Assembly (NCBI RefSeq): GCF_039555335.1
Contig: NC_092635.1
Span: 55,774,258 to 55,838,257, forward strand
Length of the DNA stretch: 64,000 bases
Reading direction: 5' to 3'
Origin: Amphiura filiformis
Lineage: Eukaryota; Echinodermata; Ophiuroidea; Amphilepidida; Amphiuridae
The position numbers and the translations under genes were made by a program. The notes under the pieces are model-generated. The model was not told where the DNA came from, did no database searches, and worked only from the letters and a program-made list of their open reading frames with translations. The first letter of the stretch is position 1; every line of letters starts with the position of its first letter. Positions 34,589 to 47,742 of the stretch are shown here, in pieces.

Positions 34589-35699
34589 GTCCAAAGTGTT
34601 TCATCTGTTCAACAGAGACATCATCCAGTCCGCATGCTTTTCCATTCTTCAGGTTGGTGATTCCCTCTTCCAGCTCATCCATTGAGAAGGGGTTGGTGAA
34701 ACCTTGGTCTTCATTATATTTGTTCCAATCCACTTGAACCTTCGGATGTTTTGTGGTTGTTTTCCCATTCAGGAGGAGTTGGTGGGCTACCTGGTTAGCG
34801 GTGGTGTTGTAGTGTTGTTCAGCTTCTCTTGGATCGTTGCTCAGTTTCCGAATGAGAGTCCATGCCTTCTTGCTGTTATTGGTCATGTCTGTTGATTCAA
34901 TCAGGTTTTGCCATGACTGACGTTGTTGTTCTCCAATAGCTGACATCAACCTTTCCCCTGTGGCAGTAGTGGCTTCATCAAAAGGGTCCGATTCGAACAT
35001 GGCTTTATACTCTTCATATAGGTCGGCTGTTTCCGAAGTGAGTCCAGAGATGTAGCTGGTACGGCAGCCTCTAGGGATGTTCTTCCTGGCGTTTTCTTTG
35101 ATGGTTTTCACAAAGAGATCGTAGTTCTCAGGTGATGCTTCTATGTTGGAGACTGCTGCATCTAAGTCACTAGAGAAACCTTCCCAGTTTGCCTTTTGGT
35201 AGTTGAATCTTCTACGGAATGGTACTGAGGCTGGGCTTACAGCTGCTCTGATCTGTAGACCGATTGGTCGGTGCTGAGTGCGGGGATGGGATCCATCACC
35301 ATCTTGTGACACAGTTGAGCAACTCTGTTACTAGCAAAGGCCAGGTCGGGGTTGTATCCACGTTTCCATCGGCTACTGTTGAATGACTTAGGCTGTTTAG
35401 GGTCGTGGATAAGGCTTAGCTGTTGTTGATCTATCCATTCCTCTACCATTTCACCATCCTCATCGGTTTTATCATAGCCCCATACCGTGCTATGGCTGTT
35501 GAAGTCTCCAATGATTACCCTTGTTTTAGTCTGGGTATTCCCCATTGGGTCCTTGAAGTCGAACGGAGAGCCAGGTGGTTTATAAACGGAGGATATGATG
35601 ATTCCACTGAGTTCTATGGTCAGGATTTCTATGTTGTTCATGATGCAGTCATGTCTACAGTAGAATTCATCTCGACCTTTGCAGGACTTAAACCCCATT

Positions 35700-36480
35700 A
35701 AAAGCTTTTAAACCAAGATAACACTCATTGAAACAGCTCAACTGATTAAATCGGATCTTCTCTGGTTGTGCACAAGTGTCTGTTTTACATGTGCGATATC
35801 GCAATAAAGCTGGTATTATAGCTTCAGTTGGGTAACCGATTATAAAGGAAACGAAAGGAAACAATGGTATGTGTACCTTTGTTCACGAAATGAGACAATG
35901 GCCTGCTTTTTGTAAACCAGCATTCTTGAAAATGAGCAACATAATGATTGTTGACTTAACACGGTTTGGAAATAATTTCTTCATATTTTTGGTGTTATCT
36001 GTCGTTTACATATCCTTCCTAAAATACAAAAGTGCGACCCTCTCCAAACACCTAAATTAGCTAAAAATTTAGGACATGTTACAAAACTATATTTTCTAGA
36101 ATTTCATAGAATAGTTTAAATGTAGCTTGTACCGTTTTTTTGTGGCATCCTTCAGAACGGAGCGGTCCGTTACCAATATAGCTCAATATTTTCGGTCAAA
36201 TCTCCATTCTCCGGGGAGTTGGCTAGCTATGAGCTAGCTATGCTTTGCCCTCACTCATATTCTACGAAAGTGCGACCCCTTCTGAACATCTAACCTAGCT
36301 GTAATTTTAGGTCATGTTAGAGAAATATATTTGCTAGAAGTTTGGAGAATAGTTAACATATTGGCTGGTTATTTTTCACACAGTGATGTTAACTAGGCAA
36401 TGCCCATATACCTATACATACACTGTTTGTAGAGGTCACGCGTCAATGGTGAGAGCACTATGTATTGTGTATAGGAAAAC
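35700..36480. repeat. Insertion splitting the LINE endonuclease, with an internal imperfect direct repeat
   Basis: About 780 bp with no LINE similarity. Within it two stretches of about 100 bp (36005-36110 and 36265-36370) are alike: each has GTGCGACCC, CACCTAA/CATCTAA, TTTTAGG.CATGTTA, TATATTT and GAATAGTT in the same order. A mirrored GGCTAGCTATGAGCTAGC lies between them. Confidence 0.6.
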
Positions 36481-36970
36481 GGACAGTAACTGCAGTATGT
36501 CTCATCTGACTTGGAAGTAGACTCAATGATTGTGCTTTCCTTGACGAACACTGCACTACCGTATTTCTCGTGTGGTCTTTTTACGGCAAGCTTCATTCCA
36601 CTGATCTTGGGTCGGGTGTTGCCTTTCCCGCGGTGAGTCTCTTGGAGACATAGGACGTCACAATCAGTTTCCTTGCATATGTTGGTGATGAGCTCTTCTT
36701 TCACCCTAGAGAGCCCCTCGACGTTGGCAGACAATACTGTCAATGCCGGCCTTGAGAAAGGCCCGAGTTGATGACACTGACGTCTGTTGCAGTCTCGAGG
36801 CATTGCAGCTGATTAGCAGTACACAATACAGTGGTGGTGTAAGGTGTAGGCCCCTATGGAACGTCTATTAAATTTGAATAGCATCGTACATTAGATAAAT
36901 AGGCCTATCAGTATTGATTTATTCTATTCAGCAGTATCAAGGATTACTATCAAACTTCTCATAGCTAACT

Positions 36971-37280
36971 GTCAGTTGGCTCAGTGGTAACGCACTAGAT
37001 TTTACAACACGGAGGTCCCGGGTTCGATTCCCAGCTCTGCCTATTTTTTGCAAGGCTAAGAAAAAAATGAAATTTCTGGACTGCAAACTTATTTGGCGCG
37101 CGATCTGAGCTGGTCCTTTTCTGGTGGCTGTGTCTGTTACAGGCACACTCCCTCTGGAATCAAAACCAGGTTCACGCTCATTACACCTCCCTTGATGTTG
37201 CTCGTTATTAACCAAACGTGCATTCGGTTGTAACATGGCTCGTATTTTGAGGGTTGAGAGTCAGAACTCAACTCAACTCA
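36971..37280 (+). mobile_element. tRNA-derived SINE
   Basis: A tRNA-like head (GTTGGCTCAGTGGTAACGC as A box, GGGTTCGATTCCCAG as B box; ends at about 37041) is followed by a body of about 230 bp and a tail of ACTCA units (AACTCAACTCAACTCA near 37266). Head, body and short tandem tail are the normal SINE layout. The anticodon arm does not pair properly. Confidence 0.55.
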
Positions 37281-38084
37281 CGATCACCTGCTCAAACTAA
37301 ATGAGAATAAAGTCGTCAGAGCACTTTAAAAGATACAGTCATTAATCATGACAAAATTCAATAGAAAACAAAAGACAGTGTGGAGGAAATATTGATTTTT
37401 GAAAACCAAATCAAGGAGCCAACTTTATGCTCATTTTGTGAGAGCTGGTCATAGTGAGTTACGGCTTTCTGGTTCTGCCTCGATTTGTAGTAAGGAACTA
37501 TGCTGGTACAAAACAGCGAAAGTTTAAATGCCATGGCCTACTTTGAGTTTTTTTAAATACCATCGAAATATGTCGCTACGTTTCGTGAAACCTATGTTAT
37601 CCCGATATGTACATTAGTGGCTGTAAACACTGAAATTGAACCAAATTGACCTTAAATAAATGGTTTATCATGCAAGTTATACCATAGTAATGTTTCAGGT
37701 CCACATGATTTATGTACTTGAGAAAAAACATACTAAGAAATTCAAAGGTTATGACCCTATGGTTAAGAAATGTAACATACGTTACTATAAACTTTTTGTT
37801 TTCGAGATATTTAATGTATAAAAGATGACCCGGGTCTTTTAGCTTCTTTTAAAGCCCTAATATACGAATTCCTTCACATTTTTAATTAAATTGTTATTCT
37901 ATACTCACAATGCTGAAATGCTAAAGGGAAAGAAACCCTGCTCCTTATTTTGACCGTTTAACATGTAGTTCTATAGGAGTACATAAGGTCATAATTTCAT
38001 GAATTAATTATGACTTCGTGTCGAACTTTGCTCTGTTGACCTACAAACACACCATTTGATTGCGTCCATTTAGGTGTGTAGCGG
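37281..38084. other. No feature recognised
   Basis: AT-rich intergenic DNA between the SINE and the left terminal repeat of the LTR fossil; no coding or repeat signal that I can name. Confidence 0.4.
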
Positions 38085-38633
38085 GACGGCCGTTTATTAT
38101 GAACTGTGCACGTCAGGATAACCGGGTCGACACCAGTCCCCTGGGGGACACTGTCCCCCTGTAAGTTTTGAGTCGACACCAGTCCCCTGGGGGACACTGT
38201 AATTTTTGAGAGAAACGCAGGTAAGTTGTGGGGACAGAATCCCACCTACTACCTTGTAAGGAAAGTAAAACACTGAAGCACAATATAATTATGTCTCAAT
38301 CAACCAGTTTCATTAACTTTGAGATCAAAATCTATCCACTCCTACTCCCATCTACCACCACTGAATGTAACACCCCTCTCACCTGAATTAGAATGACCCA
38401 AGCGTCTTCTTGCGCTAACCACTCCACAAGTCAACTAGACAGGACCGGTTCTGAGCTGAGCTCGCGGAGATGATTGGCCATCTTTTTAATTGGTCAGCAC
38501 ATGCGCTTACAAAAAATGTATATATAAATCACAATTAGCGCTAATTTCAAAAACGGGTATATTTTATATAAACAAGCAAGTTTAGCGGATTCCAGAAAAG
38601 TAGTTTATTCAATCCCGCTTCACAGCCCCTCCC

Positions 38634-40555
38634 AGAGTGTGCCGTCCCGGCACACAACGCGCAAAATAAAGCGGGATTGAACACGCGCCGGTACTGTCCA
38701 TCTACTACATAATACTTTAATAAGTTTTTAATCTTCTCTGTCTTGATCCCTCTGCTGTCTTCTGATTAAGTTTGAGTTAGTGGCTTATGACTTGAAGCTC
38801 GGGTTGATTTATTAACTCTTCATCGCTGCGCCAAAATCGAAGCACTCGCTCGCAATAATCACTTTAACAAATTTTTAGTTGATATACCTATGTTAAAAAC
38901 TAACTACCATCCTGATTAAAAAGAACTACACGGCAGTGATTCGACTTGGTCTTTGTTTTTCTTTCTTTTTTATCAACTATGGGGAAATTCTTCTCTCTCC
39001 TGCTCATATACACAAAAATCATCTACTTCTTTTCTCTATTATGATATCTGCATCCTCCTTTCTTCGTCTTTGGTAGATTTCTCTTTTTCCTTTTATTATA
39101 TAAAACTTATGTACCATGTGTATAATGTATAGGTTTCATCTGCAAATCTTGCATTATGTAAAACTCATATCCTACCTTAATTTCTTCTTTTCTACTTCTT
39201 CATAAACTGGCAATGTTAAATAAACAAAAACATCTGCACTCTCTCATCAGAACATTATTTTACTGCGTGGTTACTGATCCAGCAGACCTCTACCACATTC
39301 CGCATGAATTGACCTGCCTCATCTCCCTCCCCGGGGGGGGGGGGGGCACTTTTTTTTGGTAGGGGTGTGCCACCGCCAGTTTCGAACTTGAGGTCTAAGG
39401 AACTGATCGGCAGGTCAAAAAGGGGGGTCTTGAGAACTGTTTGACCGGCCAAAAGGGGGGTCTTGAGAACTGATCAGCCGCCAAAATCTGAAAAATCTCG
39501 GCAACTAAACCATGCAGGCCAAACAAGGGTTCAATTTTGTTGCGTTTTTGCCACAGATTTTTGAAGGAATCGATTTCACTTTGAATTGTGCATTAAATTA
39601 TTAAATCAGGAAAACCATTAAATTGAATGCAAAATAGGTCTGGTTTGGCCTTACAATGAAAATCTCAGCAAAACAAAACAGCATTCGAATCAAAATTACT
39701 AGACCCTGCAGACCTGCAATCTATGCTATTAGCCTACTGATAATTATAGCAGCAGCTAGCAGCATTACATAAAAGCCCACCATAAAAACAAACCCACAAG
39801 AATTTTTTTTTTTCAGTGCCGAAAAGAAAAACATTTTGAATACATTGAACTGCATGAGATGATTGAGTGAAGTGTGCAGAATTTGACACCATTCCACTAG
39901 ACCAGTAGATCGTAAATTACCTTTTAATTCACTGTTATGGCCAGCTGCAAGGATGTGCACACAATTATTTGAGGTACTTTTCCTCATATTTGGCAATTTT
40001 ATTCCCAAAAGAGATCTCAAAATCATTTATTTTTAGCAAAATGTTCATCAGCTGAAGGCATCGGCATCGCGGCAGTGCTGTTTATAACAACAAACCAGTG
40101 TTGCCACTACTAAAGGAGCCCCAAATCCCACCCAAAGTTCACCTTATTCCTAATACAATGTGTTTCAATGGGGAAGAAATTTATGGAAAATTCCCTTTGA
40201 CGCTTTTGGGCTCGCAAAAGTAGCTTTTGGGCTTGAAATAGTAGTAGGACAAAAAACACGCCTGTCAAGATGCCAATGAGAGCGGAAATCGATGATCTGA
40301 GGGTCTATGGAACGGCTAGAAAAATTTCGGGGCTTCAGAGCGGGCAATCAATGAATTCAGAGGGTCTAAGGAACGGCTAGCGGCTCTGAAAAAGGGGGTC
40401 GTCGCCGCGGCACATACCCGTATAGCTGGGAAATGTGAGTGCCCCCCGGGATCTCCCTCCATTACAAGGGTCAGATATCTGATGCGTCCTCCATTCACCT
40501 GAGTACGGAGCACGTCACGGTACAGACGGTCCCATTTCTTTTGTTACACTCGGCT
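38634..40555. other. Repeat-rich DNA between LTR and pol remains
   Basis: Holds the small palindrome AATCCCGCTT...AAGCGGGATT at 38618-38676. It also holds a G/C-run block at 39320-39480 (AAAAAGGGGGGTCTTGAGAAC twice) like those at 10.0 and 49.7 kb, and otherwise AT-rich sequence. No host gene seen. Confidence 0.4.
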
Positions 40556-41642
40556 TCACACATCCAGGGCTGGATTGAATGCGGGCCCATCATACAGTTT
40601 CAATCTCTTTGACTTAAACAACACATGCTCGACTACCAATCTCCCTTTGAATATGAACGCCTCCTCCGCCAACTCGGCCAGTACCTGATACCCCAGGACC
40701 TGATACGGCCCTTGCCAGCAGGATCTTTGCCCACTGCTACTCTTCTGTTGCCCGTTCACTACGAAGGTGCACAAACTGACCAGTTATCTGCTACACAATG
40801 CTCAGAACTCCTCACGTTTCCCCTTTCCCGCCTGTTTGCTATTTTTCTACATCCTTCCACTGATCTGTTCCTCGCATCGCCATCCACTGTGCCTCTACTT
40901 CCTATTCCTTCGCTTTTGGACTCACCACCGCTCCCCTTAATCGTCTTACTCCCCCTGTTCTCCTACTACCTGTTTCTACACCCCTTCTGCTACCTTCTAC
41001 ACCATGTTTTGTACTTCCCGTATTTCCTAGTCCTTGACGCCCTAGATAACTTTGTACATCATTTCGCTCCAACACCCGCGCTCTTAGTTTCATAGGGAGC
41101 ACTACTAGCCACTTCACCACTGTACCACTATCACTCTCCCATCTCCTCACCAGAACACCTTCTCTCACTGCTAGTGATTCCCACTGTTTCCAATACATCC
41201 GGGCTTCCCATGGCAATCTTGACACTTCCTCCCATGATGGCTTTACACCACTAGTCTCCTTCCTCCACATGATCGGAGAAAGCATATCGTCTTTTATTTG
41301 CACCTTCCTATTATCCTGGCAAATGTCAAGTTTCCACGACACTGATATATCTTTAGCTGCAGCATCGTATCTCCTCATGACTGGACTCCCTGACCGGGAC
41401 CATCCTCTCCCACAGCATCATTTACAGAGATGTGTAGAGTGTTAGTTTATCAATATCTCGTTTGGGTTTCGTCTACAGTGCGGTGTCTCTTCACCCCATG
41501 ATTCTCCCATATGTCCAAAGAAATCGTTCCATACTTCTGACCATTATTCAGTCGTGATTCAGCATCATCAACAAAATCACTCTCATGTACCAGCACATCC
41601 CTTTCTCCCTCGTCCCCAATTTGTGATGATCCTTAGCCTCAT

Positions 41643-44043
41643 GCATACATTACATTACATTACAGACATTTATATAGCGCATCTACATCATATCAAGAAC
41701 GATGCGCTAATTGGAAACACAATAAACAACAGGAACAATGAAATAAAAAGACAATTAATGCATAAATAATTGAGTTTTGAGAGACCTCTTAAAAGATGAT
41801 ATGGAATCAGAGTTTCTGACGGACTTTGGTAGAGCATTCCATGATTTGGGAACAGTATATGAGAAAGTGCGATTTGAAGCAAAATGAAGATGGCGTCTGG
41901 TATTTGGTACACTTAGCCGAGTGGCATCAGATGCTGAACGGAGACTTGGTCGTGCTGGATGGTACAACTGCAAGCAAGATGACAAATAGCCTGGAACGAG
42001 TCCGTGTAAACACTTAAAGATGTAAACCATAATCTTGAAGGTGATGCGTTCACGAATCGGTAGCCAGTGAAGTTCTTGAAGGTAAGGTGTGGCATGATCT
42101 CGCTTCTGTGCACGGTGGATAAGCTTGGCCGCCCAGTTTTGTATGCGTTGTAGACGTTGTAAATCTGAGCTGGTAGATCCAAATAAAAGTGCATTGCCAT
42201 AATCCAATCTAGAAAGCACAAGTGCACGTACGACAAGATGGCATGTGTTGTGATCGAGGTATTTGCGGATGCGAGTAATGTTGCGCAGTTGCAGATTGAG
42301 ACCAGAACATAGAGAAGTAATATGAGGTTTCATACACATGGCTGAGTCAAAAACAACACCGAGGTTGCGAACCTTGTCTGCAGGAGGGATAAACTTATCA
42401 CCAACACGAAGCCTCACTGGTGGCAGATGGCATTTGAGATGCTCAGCAATGGCAATGAAAAATTCTGTCTTGTCTTCATTGAACTTAAGAAAGTTTGTTG
42501 TCATCCAGAACCTAATTTCATCTATACACAGCGACAATTGGAGAGAGCAGATGTGATGGAAGCTTGGTCTCGTGGGTCGAACGCCGTGTACAGCTGTATG
42601 TCATCAGCGTAGAAATTAAACAATATGTCATACTTTCTCAAGATCTTACCAATTGGTGTTGTGTAGAGGAGGAACTGCTGTGGTCCCATTATGGAACCTT
42701 GTGGAAGGCCGTATCTAAGTTCAAACTTTTCAGAACTGACGCCATCAACACAAACACTGGTAGTTCTTCCTGACAGGTAAGAGCGAATCCATTTCAGAAC
42801 ACTTCCGTGTATGCCAAAGTCAGAGAGTAATCTGGAGAGCAGGAATTCATGGTTCACGGTATCAAAAGCCGCGCTCAGATCCAATAAGGCCAGAAAAACA
42901 CCTTTCCGCTCAGAGACGCATTCCATAATATCGTTCTTAACCTTCAATAAGGCTGTTTCGGTACTATGGGCAGGTTTATACGCCGATTGTAGTGTCTCAT
43001 CAAGTTCATTTTGAGCGATATATCTGGAGATGTTGTCCACAGCATGTCTCTCAATGACCTTCGACAGATAGGGAATGTTGGATACTGGCCTGTAGTTCTT
43101 CAAATCACAGGCATCAAGATTCTGCTTTTTTATGACAGGTGTGATGACGGCATGTTTTAGCTGAGAAGGAAATACACCTGTACTGAAGGAAAGGTTAACA
43201 ATGTCAGATATCATGGGAACAAATATCTGGGGATTCTGTTTTATGAACCAAGTTGGGACTTGATCCAAAGAGCAAGTCTTAGCAGGGCTTTTCATAATGT
43301 ACTTCATTATGTCATCATTACTGACAACATCAAATTCAACAAGATTACATTGAGTATTATGAACAATTTCAGACATATCATTATTAGCAGCATGTAAGCA
43401 ACTAAGTTTAGATTCAATACTCTGATATATCTTGGACACCTTGGTGGAAAAGAATTCACCAAATTCATTGGCCAGTTTACCAGCATCATTATGAACAGGT
43501 AGCACCTTGTTTGTCCTATTTAACAGTGTGTTTACGGTCTTAAATAAGTCTTTGTATCAGCACCTTCAAGCTGTTCCTTGTACTACCTTTGCTTGGCTTG
43601 GGCAAGCAGGTTATTAACCAGAATTCTTTGATTAACATACAACTCCCTATGGGCATCTGACTTTGACTTTCTCCAGGCACGTTCATATTTACGACGCAAC
43701 CGTCGTGCCTCGTGAATCTGGTCATTGTACCACGGTTGCCGGGGCCTACACGTGCGCTCGACAGTCTTAACAGGTGCGTGCTCATCAAGAACACCGGTGA
43801 TTGTGTGTTGATACAAATCAACAAGCTGATCGGCAGTAGTACAGGAACGAGATTCAAACTGAGAAGATAAGTCAGACTCAATGGATTCTAAGTCAATGTT
43901 TCTTAATTTACGAAAGGTGATAAGAGTTTTCTTTGGATCTGGTTTGATAATTTCAATACTGCAATGAATGACATGGTGATCTGAAAGCCTAGGACCAGTG
44001 ATACAGTTAGTGATAAGATGTTCAGTTTCACGAGATATCACCA
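41643..44043 (-). mobile_element. LINE inserted in the LTR fossil, 5'-truncated
   Basis: Minus-strand frames give the end of an endonuclease region (TGPRLSDHHVIHCSIEI, CRPRQPWYNDQIHEARRLRR) and RT blocks (KHAVITPVIKKQNLDACDLK, NYRPVSNIPYLSKVIE, FLALLDLSAAFDTVNHEFL, YGLPQGSIMGPQQFLLYTT, NFYADDIQLYTAF). After a frame change near 42530 comes the C-terminal part (LQRLQRIQNWAAKLIHRAQ, LHWLPIRERITFK). The 3' end has a TGTAA-type tail (TACATTACATTACATTACAG on the + strand). The direct repeat AGCCTCAT at 41635-41642 and 44044-44051 is a clean target duplication. Family: CR1/L2-like. Confidence 0.85.
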
Positions 44044-46139
44044 AGCCTCATCACCCACCACCAACTCCTTTAAATCCCTTGACAGAAGCATAATTTGTAT
44101 CACCTTCACAGCCTTGGTAATCATCTTCAGTCTCCTGGCTTCCATCATGATTTTCATTGACATTCTGTTTCTTCAAGCAGCAATTTACTTTGCTGGTTTT
44201 CACTAAAATACCGACCCTCACTTGATCTCTCAATCTTCCTTCCCTGTGTGCTCTGTTCAGTCTCTGCTATATACATGTGTTCAACTACGAACTCGCCATA
44301 TTTTGCCTCTTTTCCAACTCGGCAAGCTCTGAACTAAACAAACTGCTTCCTACTACTTTATTCACTCTGTTCAACACTACGCATCACCTGAGTACGATTA
44401 AATGACTCCAACGTCTCAATGCTCTCAATTGCTTCCTGCAAATTCTTTGCATTCACCCTAAACAATTCTTCACGAAGTTCTGAATCTACAACTGCTTTTG
44501 CAAAATACCCTTTTGCAACCTTGTCTTGCTGTCTTTTGCTCATCTCAGGAAATATCAAAGTTACCAGCTTCTTAATGTCATGCCCCAGGCTACGGCAACT
44601 GTTGAATATAGTTCCGTGTACACTCTTTTGGTACAAACTCTCGACTCATCAAATCAAATAAGTCGTTGTAGGTAATCTCCTTCTGGTCAACATCGTGAAA
44701 ACTCAAGGCTGCAAGGCAGCATTTCTCTTCATCCTCTTACTCTTACGGTGAGAGCACTGGTTATACTCTCTGCATGCTTCAAAATGTATGTGAAAATCCT
44801 TCCATGGTCCCGCACCATCAAACTTTACTGGACTTACCTCTCGCCTAGGCCTAACTCTAGCATTTCTCTTATTCACCTCATCATCAATTGACATCGTTTT
44901 ATACAACACAGAACAATCATTATCATCCACAGTATCACGGGTCCCATCAACATTCTTAACTCTGTGGTACGGGCTGTTAATATCTTCACCTCTCTTTTAT
45001 GCAACTCCAGTTCTTCTTGGTTCAACTTGCCAAATCTTTCTCACAAAGTGTTCTCACACAGTTTACGCTCAGCCTTAAACTTTGCACGCCGATGTGACAG
45101 TTTTGATTCTATTATCTAGCTCTAGTTCTCTCGTTAACTCTTCTCTTTGCCGCTCATCATCCATCCTTTGGGTGTCCAGCCTGTCCATGTCTTCAAGTTT
45201 GATCTACTCCCACACGTCTATCATGATCAAGTTGTTCACGACAATCCTTCAACTTGGTCACTTCTTCTTTCTGTCTTCGCTCTTTCTGCAGCTGCATATT
45301 CTTTTTCCATTTCTTCACACTCCCACTGTGATCGTTCACTCTTGCACTGTACTCGATTTTCCTTGATTTCGGACATGACAATCTCATGTTCTGTACTCCA
45401 TTCAGTTACGTCCGACCCACATGCTTTTTAAATACTGCAATTTCGCTATTTCTATTTGCAACTGTTGCTCTTCCTCATCCGTCAGTTGCTCCCGTGCTTG
45501 CAGTTGATCTTCCCACACTTGTATGTCATCAAAGTATTCGTTCAACCTCTCATACTGTAGTTTTAAATCTCCCTCCTCTCCATCAAGTCTACTTTGTCTG
45601 TCGCATATTTGTTCCAGAACTTCCCCAAGTAAGCCCCATCTTCCTTTAGCTCCTGCTGTCTTTTACTCATACATGCACATCTTGTCTCAGTTCTTGTGCC
45701 TGGACCCTCTCACTTTTGTCACCGGGTAACCAATCTTTCTAATAACCGTGCGGGTTCTGACATTAGCAAAACATCTTCCTTTCTTCTTGTATAACCTCTG
45801 GTGCCACATTGACCTTTCACCCACAACCATACCACTCTTGGCTTTATCACCACAAGATCGCGAAATAGCATTTATGTTGTCATCACCATCACAACTTGAA
45901 GACGTGTCTACCACTCTCTTCTCATCCTCTACACCCTGACTTCCCAAGCTGTTTACATCGTAAAGCCAGAGTCTAAGCTCCCTGCTGGGCTCCATGCTAT
46001 TCACAACTTTTAAGTATTGTTCAAGGTCACTGTTATGTTCCTCATCTGTTTCTGTTTTGTTTCTAACCATGTCCGCTGTCAGATTCCCCTGTGTTCACTT
46101 CATTGTGCGTCAATTGTTTATCTAACTGCGCCACACACC

Positions 46140-46320
46140 TCGCCTCCTCCGGGTATCGCCACAACCTTTCCCCTATGGGCAGTGTGTCACCCAGGGGGAA
46201 AGTTGTGATAAACCCCAGGGGGTGGTTGTGGCACGTTATGAAGTCACCCAGGGGAAAAACTGTGACAAGCCCCAGGGTGGCTTTGGCACTTATGAAGTCA
46301 CCCAGGGGGAAAGGTGTAGG
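46140..46320. repeat. Minisatellite of about 57 bp within the LTR fossil leader
   Basis: Three to four units each with AAGTCACCCAGGGGGAAA then TGTGACAAGCCCCAGGG-like blocks. They lie next to the gag-like region of the fossil. Confidence 0.65.
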
Positions 46321-47349
46321 CACCAGTCCGCATCTCATTCCCTCTCAACTCCTCCAATTCTCCATCCGTCGCTAATTCTCCACCCGTTGCCATATCCAAC
46401 ATGCCTCCCTCAGCCTTCCAGACCCCCTGGGTCTTCACTCGTGTTGACTTAATCTCCTGTGTCTCCTCACACAACCAGCATCTCACTTCTGACACCAAAT
46501 TTGTATTGTGAATGGATTGTGAACGTCAAGATAACCGGGTTGACACCTAGCCAGTCCCCTGGGGCACAGTGTCATCACCCCGATATCTTCATGGCAGAAA
46601 TCGCCATGATGGTAGGCCGAATCCACTAGTTCTTCAACAGCCACGCATGGCCATTTCGTTCCGACCTGTTTAATAGTTTTGAGACCATGGGCCGAGGGAC
46701 TAAGGTTGAGTCCGAAGTTTACCGTTTTCTGAAATCCATTTTCCGTGTTGTAATCCGTGTTGTAAAATTTGTATATGAATAAAGCTTAAAATGTATAAAC
46801 AATGATCATGAATGATATTAATGTCACAATAAAGTGTTCAATATCGCGATCAACATGATCAACATGCTCTGATTGGAATATTCTCACGATAATAGGCCGA
46901 ATGTTACGATGTTTGGATGGATAGGGGTTCATGCCTTGGTTAGGCCTATATACCTTTATTTCGGTATTTTTAAAGTATTTTTATCATAAAAATTGACACA
47001 CACACAACTCAAGATTGTTTTTAAAATAACGTCGGACTCTAGACTAAGGCTTATAGCCTGACCACTGACCTGGTACGTTATCTGCTTTAGACTACCTCTG
47101 TACCAGTGGTCTACACTGCGCTAGTACCGTGTTAACCTTGCAGGCTGCTGCAGGGTTGACGAATGCGGGCAGCCGTCTTTTTTTTTTTTTGTTCTGCACA
47201 TAAAGTCCGAATTTTTGTCAGTTTTGATTTCAAAACTGACGCACGGTTGTTTGTCAATACGCACGCTCACGACTATCATGTTCTTTCAACATAATTATAT
47301 TCAAGTACACGTCTTACAATTGGCTTCTTTGGAAACAAAAAATGACTAT

Positions 47350-47742
47350 ATCAAGATGTTCCAGTCATATTCTCAAGATTGAAACAGGTAGAAGACTGAA
47401 ATTGGATTTGGAGGACCGGGTTTGTGATCTGTGCAGGGATGTGAATATTGAAGAAGAATATCATTTTGTCATAGTCTGCAAGTTTTTTGATAAGATTCGT
47501 CAAAAATAGCTTCCGTACAAATCCGAACCGAGTCCCTAAAAATTCATTTCTCTCACTGTGAGTTCTGATACACAATCTGACATCAGTAGTCTCTCATTAT
47601 TTGTTTTTCACGCCATGAAACTTCGTGAAATGATTGAATTTATGTAATTTTATCTTCATGTCTTCCTCATATGTAATCATTATATTTGTAGTGCAAAGGG
47701 CCAAGGGCCTATGTACTAATAAATCTAAACTGAAACTGAATT
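47350..47742 (+). mobile_element. LINE 3' fragment
   Basis: The + strand frame from about 47382 reads RRLKLDLEDRVCDLCRDVNI then EEEYHFVIVCKFFDKIRQK and a stop. This is the Cys-His end common in non-LTR element ORF2 proteins. It is followed by a 3' UTR ending in ACTAATAAATCTAAACTGAAACTGAA, a usual LINE tail. A very short, dead 5' truncation inside the right-hand LTR-associated block, just before GAATATTCATCATTTTC. Confidence 0.65.

Larger units (their letters stand above)
31388..36803 (-). mobile_element. LINE with endonuclease, RT and zinc-finger-like C-terminus, internally duplicated
   Basis: Minus-strand order: apurinic-type endonuclease start at 36803 (LTVLSANVEGLSRVKEEL, CDVLCLQETHR), its later part at 35698 (IIISSVYKPPGSPFDF, TRVIIGDFNSHSTVWG), then RT from 35312 (RTRVIALLKPGKDPSEAKSF, GAVFVDLSAAYDTVNHR, SVLAPLLYNIY, RFIYADDLCVTS). 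It ends with a Cys/His C-terminus (MCDCGQKEPQTMQHLLECPL) near 31500. These are the parts of a jockey/I-type non-LTR retrotransposon. The endonuclease is split by about 780 bp of foreign sequence, and a 1.57-kb stretch covering the end of RT and the C-terminus is present twice in tandem. The RT catalytic box YADD is intact in the second copy. Confidence 0.85.

Noticed and set aside
36971-37041. Functional tRNA gene
   Set aside because: The A and B boxes are good, but the anticodon arm does not fold and a SINE-like body and tail follow.
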